Source of the DNA: Smittium culicis
Lineage: Eukaryota > Kickxellomycota > Harpellomycetes > Harpellales > Legeriomycetaceae
Assembly: GCA_001970855.1 (NCBI GenBank)
Contig: LSSN01000669.1
Location: forward strand, 17,161-81,160
Direction of reading: 5' to 3'
Length of the DNA stretch: 64,000 bases
Positions 48,421-62,372 of this stretch are shown piece after piece. The notes under the pieces were generated by a model. It did no database searches. It was not told the DNA's origin and saw nothing but the letters and a program-made list of their open reading frames with translations. The translations under genes were made by a program, and so were the position numbers. Position 1 is the stretch's first letter. Each line of letters begins with the position of its first letter.

Positions 48421-49398
48421 AAGTAAATTTATTCGGCAACAAACCCAAATAATCAACATCTGCTATAGATCAAAACCAAGATCAGGAGCGCTTTCAAAAA
48501 ACGTCTCCAAGCATTCAGCCCTCGTCACAGTTACCTAATAACTGCTCCATATACCCACCAGCCAAATCATTCCGCTCTTTCTACCGCAAAAAAGTATACA
48601 TACTATTCACTATATATGCTCATAACTCAGACCGTTCCGTGCAATCGCTTATACTCAAAAAAGCTCCTTATTAGCATAGTTTTATATGTCTGAACTACTC
48701 GCGAATGTTCTTTTCAATATCTGCCCATTTACTATTTGTTGACAGCATACTTATATCCTCTCCCTCTTGTTAGTTTACCATAAAATGTTTATTTACCCAC
48801 CCTCATACACGCATACGCTCAGTTTATAGCTCTCCCTACAAATCATTTAAATATACCATTTTAATTACCTCTTTACAACTCTATCGTTATATTTAAACCC
48901 CCTCACTTTTCTCACTTCACCTCTAAATTTTTTTTACAACTCATTAAATTTTGGTATTTTATATTCTTGCAATTATGCACTTATAACGTCTCTTTGTCGA
49001 TTTTGTCAGTAGGCTCATTGCTATATAATTAAAAAGTACCAAATTTAAATAAAAAGGAATTTGGCTATAATCATAAGCCAATAAAATACTAGATTACTTT
49101 TTTTGATCGCCAATCATGTGAACTGTTAACCAAATCTATAAAAATTACATCCTGATCTAGCTAACGCTTTAAAATTATTTACCGAATTTCACTTTATGAA
49201 TCACAATTTCTCTATTAATCTTTTCAAAATAACACACTTCAATAATCTCAATTGCAATCCCTGATAAAAAAAAAAGTATATCATATACTCCCAATAGATT
49301 TCCTCGCTCAATCCAGCCCATTATTAAAAATAAATACACCCCCCCTTCCCTCAACTAGAACAAATAGCCCGCCAATTTGAAATTCAATCATACAAAAA
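48421..49398 (+). promoter_or_regulatory. Pyrimidine-rich leader of the SET-domain gene
   Basis: The plus strand is C+T-rich with very few G bases up to the ATG at 49399, mirroring the leaders of the minus-strand genes. It is probably a long 5' UTR or core promoter. No coding stretch is seen. Confidence 0.4.
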
Positions 49399-52300
49399 AT
49401 GGGCCCCATATCACTAAATCAATCCAGAAAAATCCTTCTCGAATGGTTTAAAGATAACAAAATTGGCTATGACCCGAAAATAATCGAAATCAAAACTTCT
49501 GATTCCTGTAACCTCCTTCCCTCTATCGTTAAAAAAAAAATTAAAAAAAATTAAAAGTCTGATTTTTCAAAAATAAAAAAAATAGCCTTTCAATAACTTC
49601 CATAAAAAAATTTTATATAACTAGCATTTAAATCTTAAATATTAGATCTCGAAAACGACGACGAATTTAACCAAGCGATTGGTTTTAGTGTCTTCGCTAG
49701 AACAAACATCCCCGAAGACGAAACAAGTCAGTCCCTTCAAACATAAAATATTCAATTTCCCATTCACTTTATTACCACCTGCTTTCAAATAAATATTCTC
49801 CTTGAACTTTAATTTAGTTGCTCAAATATCGAAAAAGGCTATAATTTCTCCCAAAAAAGGCCCTCTTTCAAACTTACTAGACCCACTAAACATTTCCGGC
49901 GAATTAGCTCTCGTTGTTACCGTCATGTACGAACTAAGTTTGCTTGAAGATGGTCCTTTTTGGGGATACCTCCAATCACTTCCCTACTCCTCGGATATAC
50001 CGCTACTTTGGCCTGAACCCGACCAGAAATACCTCATCGGTTCGCAAGTCCACGATTTTTTAGTATCCGACTATAAAAAGCTCCTCCTGCAGCACGAATT
50101 CTTAAAAAATCATCTCTTCTCCAAGCACCCAAACTATTTTCACACCCGCAAAACCAACCCGCAAATACCCTCTCTTAAGCCTCATAAACGCTCTTTCCAA
50201 GAAATGGACGCCAGCAGCACCTCCCCCCAGCCCCCTCATAGTATCTGCCCCAGCCCCGCAATCGATTTCTACAGTTTCCCTGAATTTGTCCGTGTTTACT
50301 CTCTGATCACTTCAAGAGCCTTCGAAGTCGACGCTTACCTCGGAATATGCCTCGTCCCATTCGCTGACTTATTCAACCATAAAAGCGCCATCGAAGACGT
50401 CCATGTCGTTTCTGACACCGATGTTTGCCTCGCTTGCGGTGAACTTGTTGGATGCGAGCATACATCTCCTCACCCTGACCAAGGTACCGCTAAAAAAAAA
50501 ACAATAATAATAATAGCAATCTACCCCACTCACCCACAATTTACTATATTATATACCTCTCACCCCCTCTTTTATTTTATTAACTTGTCCTTTTTTTTTT
50601 TCCCTTATTTCGAAAAAAAATATAGATGAAATTAGCAATGACGATACAAACAGTATCGTCGATGAATTTAGTGATTACTCTGGTGACGATGATAGCTCTG
50701 ATTCTAGCTCTGTGGAAAATCTTGATGAGTATCGTAGCGACGAAGAGCATCTAATGAATAGATCGGGTAGCGATAGCGATTACGTCTCTGATGATGACCA
50801 AACCAGCGATAAAAGTGATGATGATGATGATGATGTTTTGGCCGGCGAAGAACTCCCACTACTTGTAAGTATTGATCCTAGTAGCAGCAACAAATCAAGT
50901 AAAAAAAATAGCACAATTTCCAATAAAAAGTCACGTAGTAGTTCTACTAATAACAAGCACGATGACGATTATGATGATGCGTTTACTGATTCTGACGACG
51001 ATGATGAGTCGCACTTCATTGAAATAACCTCCATCAAACCTATAAAAAAATCAAAAGAAATCTTTAATACCTACGGAATGCATAGCAACGCGTATTTTTT
51101 GAACAGGTATGGGTTCTACGACCCCCATAACGACCAATACGACACTAGCCCCATCCAGCTAACTCAAATTTACCAAAAAAAGGACAAACTACCAAACGTC
51201 CCTGAAAAATTCCTAGCCAACCACGCTAAATTTTCTCTCCCAATTTTAAAGTCCTTTGCAACCCTCCTCGCTGAAATCTCCAACTGCCAGCCCGAACTCG
51301 ATAGTTGCGAGTTTGACCTTTTTTGCGACAGGATGAAACTCGCCCTATCGCAACCAAATTTCAGCGCCCCGCAAAATGTAGATTTCGACATTGACTCGTG
51401 CTCGCTTGCTCCTCCCCTAGTATCGCCTGACAAAAACTCTCCGTCCTTTAAACCAACCCCGCTCGTTGATCTCGAAGCTTTCGGCTTAAACAAATCTACT
51501 CACTCGATCAACCTTAACTCGCCCATTTGCTCGCCTAATAATAATTTCGGCGTTGACTTTTATTTCTGCGCTAACGGATACCCAAACTTCTCTTTCCTCG
51601 CTATTCTATCCATTCTGTGCATGAACGCTGACGAAATCGAGCCCGTTGTACATTCTCCTTTAAACGAAAAAATTAAAAGTAATCCCCATTACACTACTAT
51701 TTTAAAACTATAAACTAAAAAAAAAATTTAAAAAAAATTAAACTTGCCTCAAAGGCTAGAACAAATTTTTAATTTTATTTTTTTTTTTTTTTTACTTTTT
51801 TCTATTATTTTATTTTTATTTAGATTCATTTGTTGGCAATTTAACTAAACTATCGATCTTTTGGGCTGCTTGGACAGACTATATGGCCACACGACATACG
51901 ACTAGCTCAAAAAAACTCGTTGATAACGCGTACGCATACGCAAACAACATCCTCATGCTACTAAACTCACAATGCGCCGATAAGGCCAGCCTCGCCTTCA
52001 AAGCAAAGCTCAAGAAGAGCGACCTCAAAAAGTACGTGTTCATGGCCAACAAGTACTCGGCGCTCCTATCGTTCAGCCCACCCATATACCCGCAACCCCG
52101 CGATACTGCCAGCCCCATGAAACCTGGCCTACTGAACGACCAAAACAGTTTCTTGCAAAGATCCGTGTTTGACTCCGCTCTCAGCGCTGTTTATGCAGCT
52201 GCTCAATCGAAACTCGTTCGCTTGCAAAACTTCGAACTGAGCAACTCGCTCAAACCCAATAAAGACGAGGTAATCTCTTCTTTTTTTTTTTTTTCGTATA

Positions 52301-52503
52301 GTCAAATTTAAAAAAAAAAATTTTTTTTTTATTATTTCTAATCCCAACCCCCTTCTTATTTTTTGAAAAAAATTAAAATAAAAAAAAAATTTAAGGCTCA
52401 CCGATTAGATAGGTGGAACATGGCAGTTTCAGCTCGCAGATCCGAGAAATTGCTAATCCAAAAAGCCATCAAAATATTTAAAAAGAATCCAAACGGAAAC
52501 TAG
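49399..52503 (+). CDS. SET-domain lysine methyltransferase, SETD/Rkm-like (6 exons)
   Basis: Exons 49399-49507, 49646-49726, 49818-50483, 50626-51678, 51824-52269 and 52396-52503 sum to 2463 nt (820 aa), phases closing. The start MGPISLNQSRKILLEWFKDN matches the N-terminus of Rkm/SETD proteins. GFSVFARTNIPEDE (about 50-62) is the first SET motif. Near 228-250, SRAFEVDAYLG then LVPFADLFNHK carries the NHxx-type core, and the SET domain closes with KEIFNTYGMHSN near 432, including the catalytic Tyr. Between them is a CxxC-x5-C-x-H cluster (about 265-278), possibly zinc binding, and an Asp/Ser-rich insertion of about 140 residues. The C-terminal part (SFVGNLTKLSIFWAAW onward) is helical, like the substrate-binding domain of the family. 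Such enzymes methylate lysines of ribosomal proteins, elongation factors or other non-histone targets; the substrate cannot be told here. It is convergent with CAF40. Confidence 0.88.
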
Positions 52504-52956
52504 ACATCTACATCATTAGAGAAAAATCCTCGGAAATTTTTTATTTTAGAATATCGCTTTTTATTCTCAATCCATATAATACTTAATAAACGTTAAACTT
52601 TGATAAGAAATTTTATTTTATATGCTCTTGAACTTTGTAAAGTTTGAATTAGCTTATTAAAGTAAATATTTTGAATTTATTATTTATTTAAATAAGATTG
52701 TTACAAAAGTGTAAAGAAAAGAATAAAATAATTTTTGGATTTAGATAGAATAATTGAGTATAAATAACTATAAATGCACAAAATGGCCATTATTTTGAAT
52801 TTAAAAAGTCATTAGTGAAGTTTTTTTTTTTTTTTTCGTTATAAAGATGGCTGCATAAGCTAAAAAAAGGACAAGACTAGCAGTCGCTGGCATATTTTTC
52901 TAGGGAGTGATGACAAGAGTAAAGTAAACAATTCTAAGTGCAAACAGTGAAGTAAG
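52504..52956. other. Convergent SET/CAF40 intergenic region
   Basis: AT-rich 3' flanks of both genes with poly-T at about 52820-52836. No gene is seen. Confidence 0.6.
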
Positions 52957-54449
52957 TTACAATGGAACCACAGTCGTGTTTGAGATTTTATACAAAAGCT
53001 GGAAAAGAAGTTTTCGATAGTTTATATCTTCTGTCACAATCGACGAGAAAGTACTATCTTTAAACATCTCTGGTAAGTTCGTTTGTAAAAACTGCCTAGA
53101 TCTAGATATAAAAGTAAGAAGATTAAAATGATATTATACAATTCTTGAAATCAAACGAAATTTACGAAAAAAAAAAAAAAAAGCAAAAGCTTACGTTGGG
53201 TCATCAGCTAATCTTAGATAACACTTTGTCACGCTTTTAAGAAGTCTTACAGAGCGACTTTCTACAAGCTGCGATACTACGTTGTTCAAAATCATAACCA
53301 CAGTTTTTAGCCTTTTTGAGTGAGAGGTAACATAGTGAAAACCTCCAGGATCAGCAATAATCTTTTGAAAAATAAAAGTTGCAATCTAAGTAATAAAAAA
53401 AGCTTTAATTAAAAAAAGCACTTTTAGCAAATTTACTAATTTTGAGACAGGAACTTACGACTTTGCAGAGCTCACTACCAATATCCATTATTTTTAGGCA
53501 CAATGGCAAAAACTCGGTGCTAAAAAAGAAGCTAATAACTTCAGGGTTATCGTACTATAAAAAAAAAAAATTTTTATTAAGTAAAAGTTTAGTCAAGGTA
53601 CTACCGCTTAACAGTATATTAGTAAATATATACCTTTACTAGAGCTCCAATTACTCCAAGACTTGTCAATCGAAGATTATCAAAAGGCTTCGTTTTATTA
53701 GAAGTACTTAAAAACGGGTATAGAAGCTGGGGTATATTAGCTTTAATAGTGTTTAAAAAGAAAAGATAAAGAATATTTTAGTGAATTAAGCTAAACAAGA
53801 AGCGCAAAAATAAAATCAAAGTTTAAATACCTTTAAGGAACGGGATTCTAGTTTGTTCGTGGGTAGCAATCATTTGTAACAACGCAAGTGCATTACAAAC
53901 TCTGTTAGATTGTTGTGCAGTCAAAGTTGGTGGGCTAAGCAGGGGGTACACCGAAATAACTTCCTGGTAAAGAATTGTCATTACTCCTATTTGTATAAAT
54001 GAAGTTTAAAAAGGGAAGCCAAAGAAATATTGATAAACGTGAGTACCATATGAGTTCCATAGAACTAGAGCTAGCTCTGGATGTTGATCTCTTCGCTTGC
54101 TAAGTTCAGTCAAACCGTATTCTTTGCTTGTGGGATTGAAAAGATATAGTAGATTTTGGTACATGCTCTCAAGATCAGATCCCGAAGGCAAATTTGCAGA
54201 TTGAATGGCAGACACGGAGTTAGCCATCATCTGATGTGATTGTTGAGGCTGATTGAATTTTGAATTATTTAAAATTCTTTGATCGGAAGCTTGCCTAGCA
54301 TAATTTTGAGAACCAAAGTTGGAATTTCTTTGATTAGAAGATTGCTGTGCCTTTTGGGTGGAAAATCCAAAACCTTGTTGCTTTTGGGATTGACCATTTG
54401 TCAAGCTTTGAATGATATTGGCTCCATTAGAAGCTCCTTGATTTGACAT
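52957..54449 (-). CDS. CAF40: Caf40/CNOT9 subunit of the CCR4-NOT complex (6 exons)
   Basis: Exons 54449-54047, 53986-53831, 53740-53634, 53554-53459, 53385-53195 and 53101-52957 sum to 1098 nt (365 aa; yeast Caf40 373) with all phases closing. A Gln/Asn/Ser-rich N-terminus (1-95) precedes the conserved armadillo-like domain: [81 protein letters not shown] and [16 protein letters not shown]. The family is among the most conserved in eukaryotes, so the call is firm. Caf40/CNOT9 binds Not1 and tryptophan-containing peptides of mRNA-specific repressors and helps deadenylation and translational repression in the cytoplasm. The last acceptor is doubled (two AG sites 6 nt apart); the first gives the same length as the family. 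Confidence 0.96.
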
Positions 54450-55000
54450 GGTCTAAATTTATCTGAGCCTGAGTCTTCCCTGTATAAAATCCTTAACATT
54501 AGCATTTTAATATCAAAAGAACAAACTAAAATATATTTACCGTGTTGAAGCTGGGGGGTGTGAGCTTTTTTGGACGATTGAAGATAAATAACCAATGTTT
54601 CTAAATGAATATAAGTATAAGTATAACTAATTATTAATGTAAAAGACGGAACATTATCATTTTAGGAGACTTGGAGCTGATTATATTTGCACCAAATTTC
54701 AAGTAAATAAAGTAGTCTGCTGTATTCCGCAATTCAAACGACTTCAATTTGATACGGAACGCCCAATAGGCCCACTCGCCTCCTCTGGAATTTTCTGCCA
54801 ATCACCGCTTTTTTTCCTTGACCATTCCATTGGCTGAATTTCATTTTCTGACTCTTCTACGAAGCGTATTTGAAAGATAAACAATCCATTGGACAGTGAC
54901 AGTGACCTATTAGATGCTCCGATTATTGAACAAATGAGCTGAGTGAGCCTCCATTAATTCCAAGCGTTGAGGCTTAGCTATATTTTGTTGCAAAAATCGA
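54450..55000. promoter_or_regulatory. CCAAT-bearing promoter region of CAF40
   Basis: CCAAT at 54763-54767 and 54798-54802, and ATTGG at 54829-54833 and 54888-54892, all within 450 bp of the CAF40 ATG in a patch of raised GC content. The promoter role is inferred. Confidence 0.5.
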
Positions 55001-58000
55001 CAGTTTCTGCCATACTTATATGGCATTCATAATAGGAACACCTTTACCAATTACAACAAAGACTAATAAATATGTATATATAAACTGGCCATTGTATATA
55101 GACGTTTATGTGGAGTGAACAAATACTAACTGCTATCTCTGCAATTATCCTTCTATTCCAGTAAATAATTTTAAAACTTGACGCATTGAAGCTGACCTGA
55201 TTGTGGCGATCTATTTTTACCTAACTTTATAATAATAGCATTATCTGCTCTTTTAATTACGATAGTTTTCTATTATAGGCATGATACTATAAATCGTATC
55301 TTTAATTAGACGTCTGCGATAAAAATATATATAATTTATATATAAGTTTAAATACACACCTTAACTTGACTATAAAATTGAAAATAAAGGATTATTAAAA
55401 ACGCAGAAATTATATATATCTAGTTGTTAAGTACGATTAAAATGTTGTTTTTTAATATAAATTTACTTGATCATTTCTAGATTCTATACTAATACCATTG
55501 TACTTTTTAAAAAATTTTAAGCTAATCTATTTGAGGTGGACCTAAAAACTATTAAATAGCTTTAAAATATACGAGAACTTCCTATCGCTATGGTATTATA
55601 CAATAATATTTTTATCTTTACAGTTTGGTTGGGACTTTATGCAAGTTTAATATTAAATTTAAACAAATGAGAATTTAATTTGTACTTTAAAATCTCTAAA
55701 AAATTAAAAAGCCTATTCTAATCTTGAAGATAAACGGTAAGTAGAATTTTTTGAAGTTTTTAAAATAAATGTGATATATTTTCAACTAATTATAGCTTGA
55801 TCCAAAAAAAAAAAAAAGTTTTTAACTTATGGTAACATGGGTTATTCTTTATAAAGAAAGTACTATATAGCTTTTGAAGCTACAATATTAAAACCTTCAT
55901 ATGCTGAAATTTCCAAATAATAATAAACTGCTACTTTTTTAACAAAAAATAAATAGAAAAATTATAAATTCTGCCAATATCTTTATTAATTTCAATATTT
56001 TCATTCCAATAGTCTTTAATTGTAACAAAATGCCCTTGATTTTCAAAACCTCATATAATATGTTTGTTTATTTTAAGGTATATTTAAACCTTTCTAATAT
56101 CAAAATTTATAAAATTTTAAGATCTTGATTCATTACTTATTTTTGACCTATTATTATTCAATATGTATCTTTAATGACTAATAAAAAGGTTATTTATTCT
56201 CTCATACATTTATTTGTTAGTTCACAAATTATTCTAATTTAAAAGCTCATCATGCCTGGAATTTAGACATAATTACAGAATATACATTTAAAAATTATTA
56301 TAAAGATTACATAGAAGTTTAAATTTTTCTTAATTTAAATTTAGAATATTTATAAAATCTCTGGATTTTTTAAAATATTTGATAATGAAAGTGATTTATT
56401 TGATAGCCATGATTATATACGAAAATGATGAGACTGAGATTTTCCATGAAATAAAATTGAATTTTTAGCATTTGTAGCAATACAGACTATTAGATAAGTA
56501 AATTAAAATATTAAATTATAAAATATTATAATAGTATATTGAATTGAATGTTTTCTTAGATTTCACACAAGTATCATCATGATTTTATTTAAAATCTTTT
56601 AAATTATCTCATAATATAGAAGAAAATATTAAAACCATTTTCATCTTTATCATAAATAAACAAAGATTCTGGTAATATTATATTATATTTAAAATTTTAA
56701 TATATTAAAAATATAGCTATAAACAATTTCTAGTATTCAAAATATAAATGGTGACGAAATTAAGTTTAATATCTAATTTTGTGAGGTAAACTGATCTTTA
56801 ATCGAAAATTAATATCTAGAAAAGATGTAATTTTATTTTTTTAATATTCTAATGTTTATTATAAACTATTTACTATTAATGGTTAAATATTTTGAATATA
56901 ATCCATTTTTGGACAAGTTTACAATATTAATAATAGATTTATCTGATAATGCTATTTATTTTTTAAATTTTAATGACTCATTTATCAAATTAATAATCAA
57001 ATATACACTTTAATCTTATTCTAGATAAAAATAACCAAATTTACGCAAGTTTTTGATAATTATGCTATTTTATCATATAAAGATAGGATGCTAATAATAT
57101 TTATCCATTAGTTTTCTTTATTTGATTTCTGCTTTTTTTTATTACAATTTTTAGAAGTATTGAAATTTTTTTATATTATAAAATTACTAATGAAAGTTAA
57201 GAATCCATTTTTTCACTATATTAATTTAAAAAATAACAATAATAATCTTATGTGATTATGTTATTTTTATTTACTACTTCAAACGCTAAATTATTTTTAA
57301 TATATTTTAATTGTCAAAATTGAATAATATTGAAGTAAATTTTTGTAATTTAACTACTAGATTAAAACCATAAATAAATAAATAGCCTAGAATGAATTCC
57401 TTCAAGGAATTCTGTTTATCATTCCAAATTTTTCAAATATATATATATATATTATATAGCTCGCGTTAAATAATTGAAAATATGATATATGCTATTTTCA
57501 ATAGCTTTGTTTAAAATATATCATCAATCAAAAAGCTGTAAAATTAAATTTCACCAATAAATCTGAATATCTTAATTATGTTTTCAACCAGAATTTTTGT
57601 TTTTTTATTATTATGAAAATTGTACATTTCAACTGAAAAAAAAACCTTATAGCTTTATTAAGTAGCAAATCTTAATATTTTCAATAAAATTTCTTATAGC
57701 TACATTACATATATTACCTTATAGTCATATGATTCAAGCATCTCATTTTATAAAAATAAGGGGGAAAATTAATAATGATTCATTTCGATATATAATTTAA
57801 TAAATTCAATGTTATTTTTTTAAATTTTTATATATCTTATTATATTTAAAAAATGAAATATTCTAAATTTTGTTATCTATATGCTAATTTATTTATTCGG
57901 TTAATATTAATTTCATCATTGATATTTTAGATTGGATAAATTATGGTTAGAAATTTACAGATAAGCGTAAATCTGCTAGTTTTGCGCTTTGAGATATTTA

Positions 58001-61000
58001 ATAAAAAAACCAAAATACAAGTTTTTTGATTGTTAAAATTAAGTTATAAATAGAAATAGTATTGATTAAATCACGAGGGGGGGGGGGGGTTAATATTTTA
58101 TACCATATATTGAATTAATCAAGATCATTTGTTCCCAAGAAAATTCAAACATTTATAATATAATTTTAATTTTAATTTTGAAACAAGACAAAAAATACGT
58201 CAGTTTTTCCAATAAATATTCAATTAGTTTATAATCTTACTAATATAATGAATATTCTTTCATAATTTCATAAAAAAATTAATAATATTCTGATAATAAA
58301 ATTTCGCTTAATTTTAGAAAATGTATTATTTTTCTAGGATTTTTTTTTAAAAAAAGTCAATTTCATATAATTAAATTATATACAATCGATCTGGATGTAA
58401 AAAAATTCTAAATAGTATTTAAATTTTTTATAGGATTATTCCTCTGCCAATATTAATAAAAAATATATGCATAAATTCTCAATTTAATTGACTCTGAGTA
58501 CATTCATAACATAACCTTATTTTTGGTAGTATTTTAACTTTAATAAGTGCAGCTTATTTTACAAAATAAATGGGAAAAATAAAAATTTTTGAAATTTTTA
58601 TTATATAGTAATATTTTAAACAACATTTATATCATTAATATAAAGTTTTCTAGAAATCCTGTAATTAAATTAATCTACTGTTATTTAATTTCAGACACAA
58701 ATTTTTATTTTTTAGCCACTGTTATTAAAGAATATTGATTTCAGATAAATAAATTTTGATTCAATTATTTTTTTTAGTTTATTTCTGATAAATAAAATAT
58801 TATATAATTTCTTTAATATTATTAAAAAATCCTATTTTTTTTATTATTTCCATTATTTTTTTTTATTTCCATGTATACTGTATTTTCAGCAATGGGATAT
58901 CCTTAAGGGAAACGGAGCTTTTTTTCATAGAAATTATTTTTCTTATTTCACTGGGTAATATTAATGGCTGTATCAGAAATTCATATGATGATAAATTTTA
59001 TTAAGATTTAAAAGTAAAAGTAATATTAGTAATTAGGGAAGATTATAAAGGATAAGTTCTGACCCTCGAAATAATCTCCCATATATAATGTGCGATTATA
59101 CCTATCTTAGTTAAGCTTTAATTAAATTCAATATAACTAAAAATAGGATTTTAATTCTCTTACCACAAACGATATTTATTTGAAGCATAATTAAATATTT
59201 TGAGATTATTAGTATTAGTATTAGTATTTCTAATTTATTTAAATCAATCAATTATGATTATATTTCGATGTACTTTTTATATTTTATTTTTCTAATATTT
59301 TAAAATTGTATTAAATTTATTTTTTATTATAGGTAATTAAGTGTAATTTATTTATATTTTTTGTCAAATTTAGCTTAATTTTGAAAAAATTCTAAATCCA
59401 ATCATAGAAATTACTCTAGTTTAATCAAATAGGAATTCTGAATTTATACAACTATAGAAAAATTGCAAAATTTTGTAGAGTTTGTTTTTAAAGATACAAC
59501 AAAGAATACTGTCTAAAATTTCAAAAAATATTTATTTAATTTTCATGATTTTAAAAAGCAGCCAAAAATCAACCAGTTATTTATATTCGTATTTTTGGGA
59601 TTTAAATGCATATATTATTATTTTGAGAAATTTTATTTAAAAAATTATATTATTAATGATAATATTATTAACGATAGCCATAGTTGTAGTGTATTATTAT
59701 AATGTATGTTTATGATAAAAACAAGGATATTATATTTTATTAGCACTAATATCCATATAATAATTAATTTGTGCTTTTTAAAACGCTAATTTTAATTTTC
59801 GTAAACTAACTTGATATCAATACAATAAATTGAGCTTAGAAAAAAAATTTTCTTAGAGGTTTATATTATGAGTATGTAAAAAAAGGGGGTTTTTTTTAAA
59901 CTACAATATTGCATACTTTTTCAAATAAAAAGGTTCAAAATCAGTATTTTATATTGCAGCTATTTATTTTTTATCAGATAAATTTTTTAAAAAAGCAATA
60001 TTATATGCAAATTAAGATGCTTTAATTATTGTATAACTTTTTTCAAAAATCACAATAAACTACGATTCTTTTTTAAATAGACCATTTTAAATTATATTTA
60101 TTGTATAAAATGATAAAAGTATTCAATTGAAATCATAAAAATACTAGTTTTTTTATTTATAGCCCGTTCCAAAAAAATATTAAATAACCAAATATAATAT
60201 ATATATACTAGCTAAAATTTCAACACCTATACTTCATGAAAACTTTCAAATTTCGATCACATATCTACGATCCAAAATCTAATAACAACAGATATAAAAC
60301 TATCTAATTAACAAAACGTATTATATAATTATAAAATATTTTAGAAATGATGGGGTGAGTTCTTTATATGAGAAACAAAATGAGGTTCAAGTATCATAAT
60401 ATAGGAATTACTTTGTTTAAGCTTCACAATTTGAACTTAAGGTATTTATTTGTTGGATGATAATATTCAAGTTTGATTTAATATGTCGATTTTTAATTAT
60501 CGATATATGTTTAGATTTGTATAAATTTATAAACACAGAAAGCAAAATTTTAGTTATAAATTTATATAACGAAAAAGTTTTTAAATGTAGGTATAGATTG
60601 AATGTCAGAAGTTATACTAGTTTCATTCATGTATATAGATATTACAAGATAAAAATTTCTTCCAGCTTCAGCTCTTCTCATATCGAGGAGTTAAACTAAC
60701 ACACCATCTTTATTATACTAGAAAACATAAAACATTTGTACAAATAGTTATATTGTTAAGAGATATTTTTTTGGTGCAATAATAGAATAGCTTTTATATT
60801 CTATTACTAATCGCAAGCTGCTTATTAGTGATTTTTCTATTTACTATAAATGTACATTTTATGATTAAAGCTATGCAGTATTTGAGAATCATAATGCTTT
60901 ATTCAAATTAGTAACTCTATTGATAATTAAATGACGCATCTACCATCCATATATTAGAGATTTTGTTTTTCTATTTTAATTTTTTAATTTGGCTAGCTTT

Positions 61001-61315
61001 TTTTTAAAAAATAGGAATAAATAATCCTTGAGTACATACATACTTACTAATAGTAGATTGTTTTCATCTTTATATAAAGCGTGTTATATATATCGGCGTA
61101 AGTGATAAAATGACAATCATCGCATTTGACAAAAAAAAAAAATTCTATTTTAGATAAATTTCTAAAAACAAAATAAATCATATATTACTCAAACTCAACG
61201 AATAATCTCTCTCTCTCTTTTTTTCTTTCTACAATTAGTTTATATACAATTGATCAAGAATTCAAAAAATTTTGAAAAAAGTTTCAGACTACTTTCCACC
61301 CCTAAAAAAAAAACG
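55001..61315. other. AT-rich gene desert
   Basis: More than 6 kb of very AT-rich DNA with stops in all frames. A run of 14 G at 58077-58090 stands out. The 80-codon frame at 60457-60699 has AT-driven composition and no family match. No RNA gene or intact element is seen. Confidence 0.6.
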
Positions 61316-62372
61316 GCATTAAGTAAACAAAGGAGAAACAGGAGTTGGCGGCGCAATTGAATAGCAACATCTTGGATAATTATCAACGAAATTCTAACTG
61401 AGGAAAAAAGTCAAATTAGTGTATATGGATCGTCGAGCAGGCAGATTTTCCAAGTAATAATCACAATCTGCTCTAATTCCAATACTTTTATTTATGAAAT
61501 TTTCGATAAAGATCTTTTAAAAAAAAAGACCTGTTATGAAATCAAAAAAACAAAAAACGAAAATAAAGAAAAGCGCAATACATCTAACGCATTTCACTAT
61601 ATGCGACAGGGGAATTGACTCTTCTAATTATAAAAAAATCGTTGATATGTTTATAATTTTCTCAAAATTCATGGATAGTTGAGCGATTAATATTGGAGAC
61701 GTCAGCTGATATAACAGGCGACGTATGAAGGGTATTGTTTCGAGTAACGAAACTTTTGTTATTCAAATATTGCAGTTAATAAGTTGTATTTTAATTTTTT
61801 AAACCTATCAGAAAATCACATCGAAAGAACTGCCTGATACAGCTAATAGTTTAACACATTTCATACTAGCAAAAAAAAAAAATTCTGGAAGAGATATGTT
61901 CTATACTTAGTAAGAGCCACCAATATTAAAGCAGCGCCAATTTGGTAAATTGTGTATATATAAGATAATTGTAGACCATATTTATACGAGGCTATAAAAT
62001 AAAATAAGACTATCAAAGAGTTGATATTTTTATAGTTTGGCCATTTCTTTAATGAAAATTTTTAATAAAGTAAAAAAGATTTTCTAGACAGAATTCTTGT
62101 TAATTTCAATTTAATTATCCTATTTGTTTTTTTTTTTATTAAATTAAGGAATTTGTATCGTAGCTTCGTAAAGTAAACAATGTGATTATAAAAGCTTTAT
62201 CTTAGTCCATTTTGTAGTTTAAGAAAAAAAGAGTTTTACAATCTTAACCCGTGCTATTTTCATATAAAAATAATGGGATGATATGAGTAGGATACTGGGG
62301 TATGGTTTTGAAATAATTAGAACGGTGTTATTTCAGGTTCCTTTTTCGCCATCAACGCCTACCATTTTTTTT
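61316..62372 (-). other. Coding-like fragments of an unidentified minus-strand gene
   Basis: Several short stretches read like protein on the minus strand: a hydrophobic span SYIYTIYQIGAALILVALTK (about 61895-61957), then RADCDYYLENLPARRS (about 61424-61474) and NYPRCCYSIAPPTPVSPLFT with a stop near 61323. Plausible TAG acceptors precede the first and last. I could not connect them with consistent phases, and I do not recognise the family. It is either an intron-rich small membrane protein gene, a decayed gene, or chance. Confidence 0.25.

Noticed and set aside
60457..60699. 80-codon plus-strand open frame
   Set aside because: AT-driven composition in a desert, no motif and no promoter-like context.
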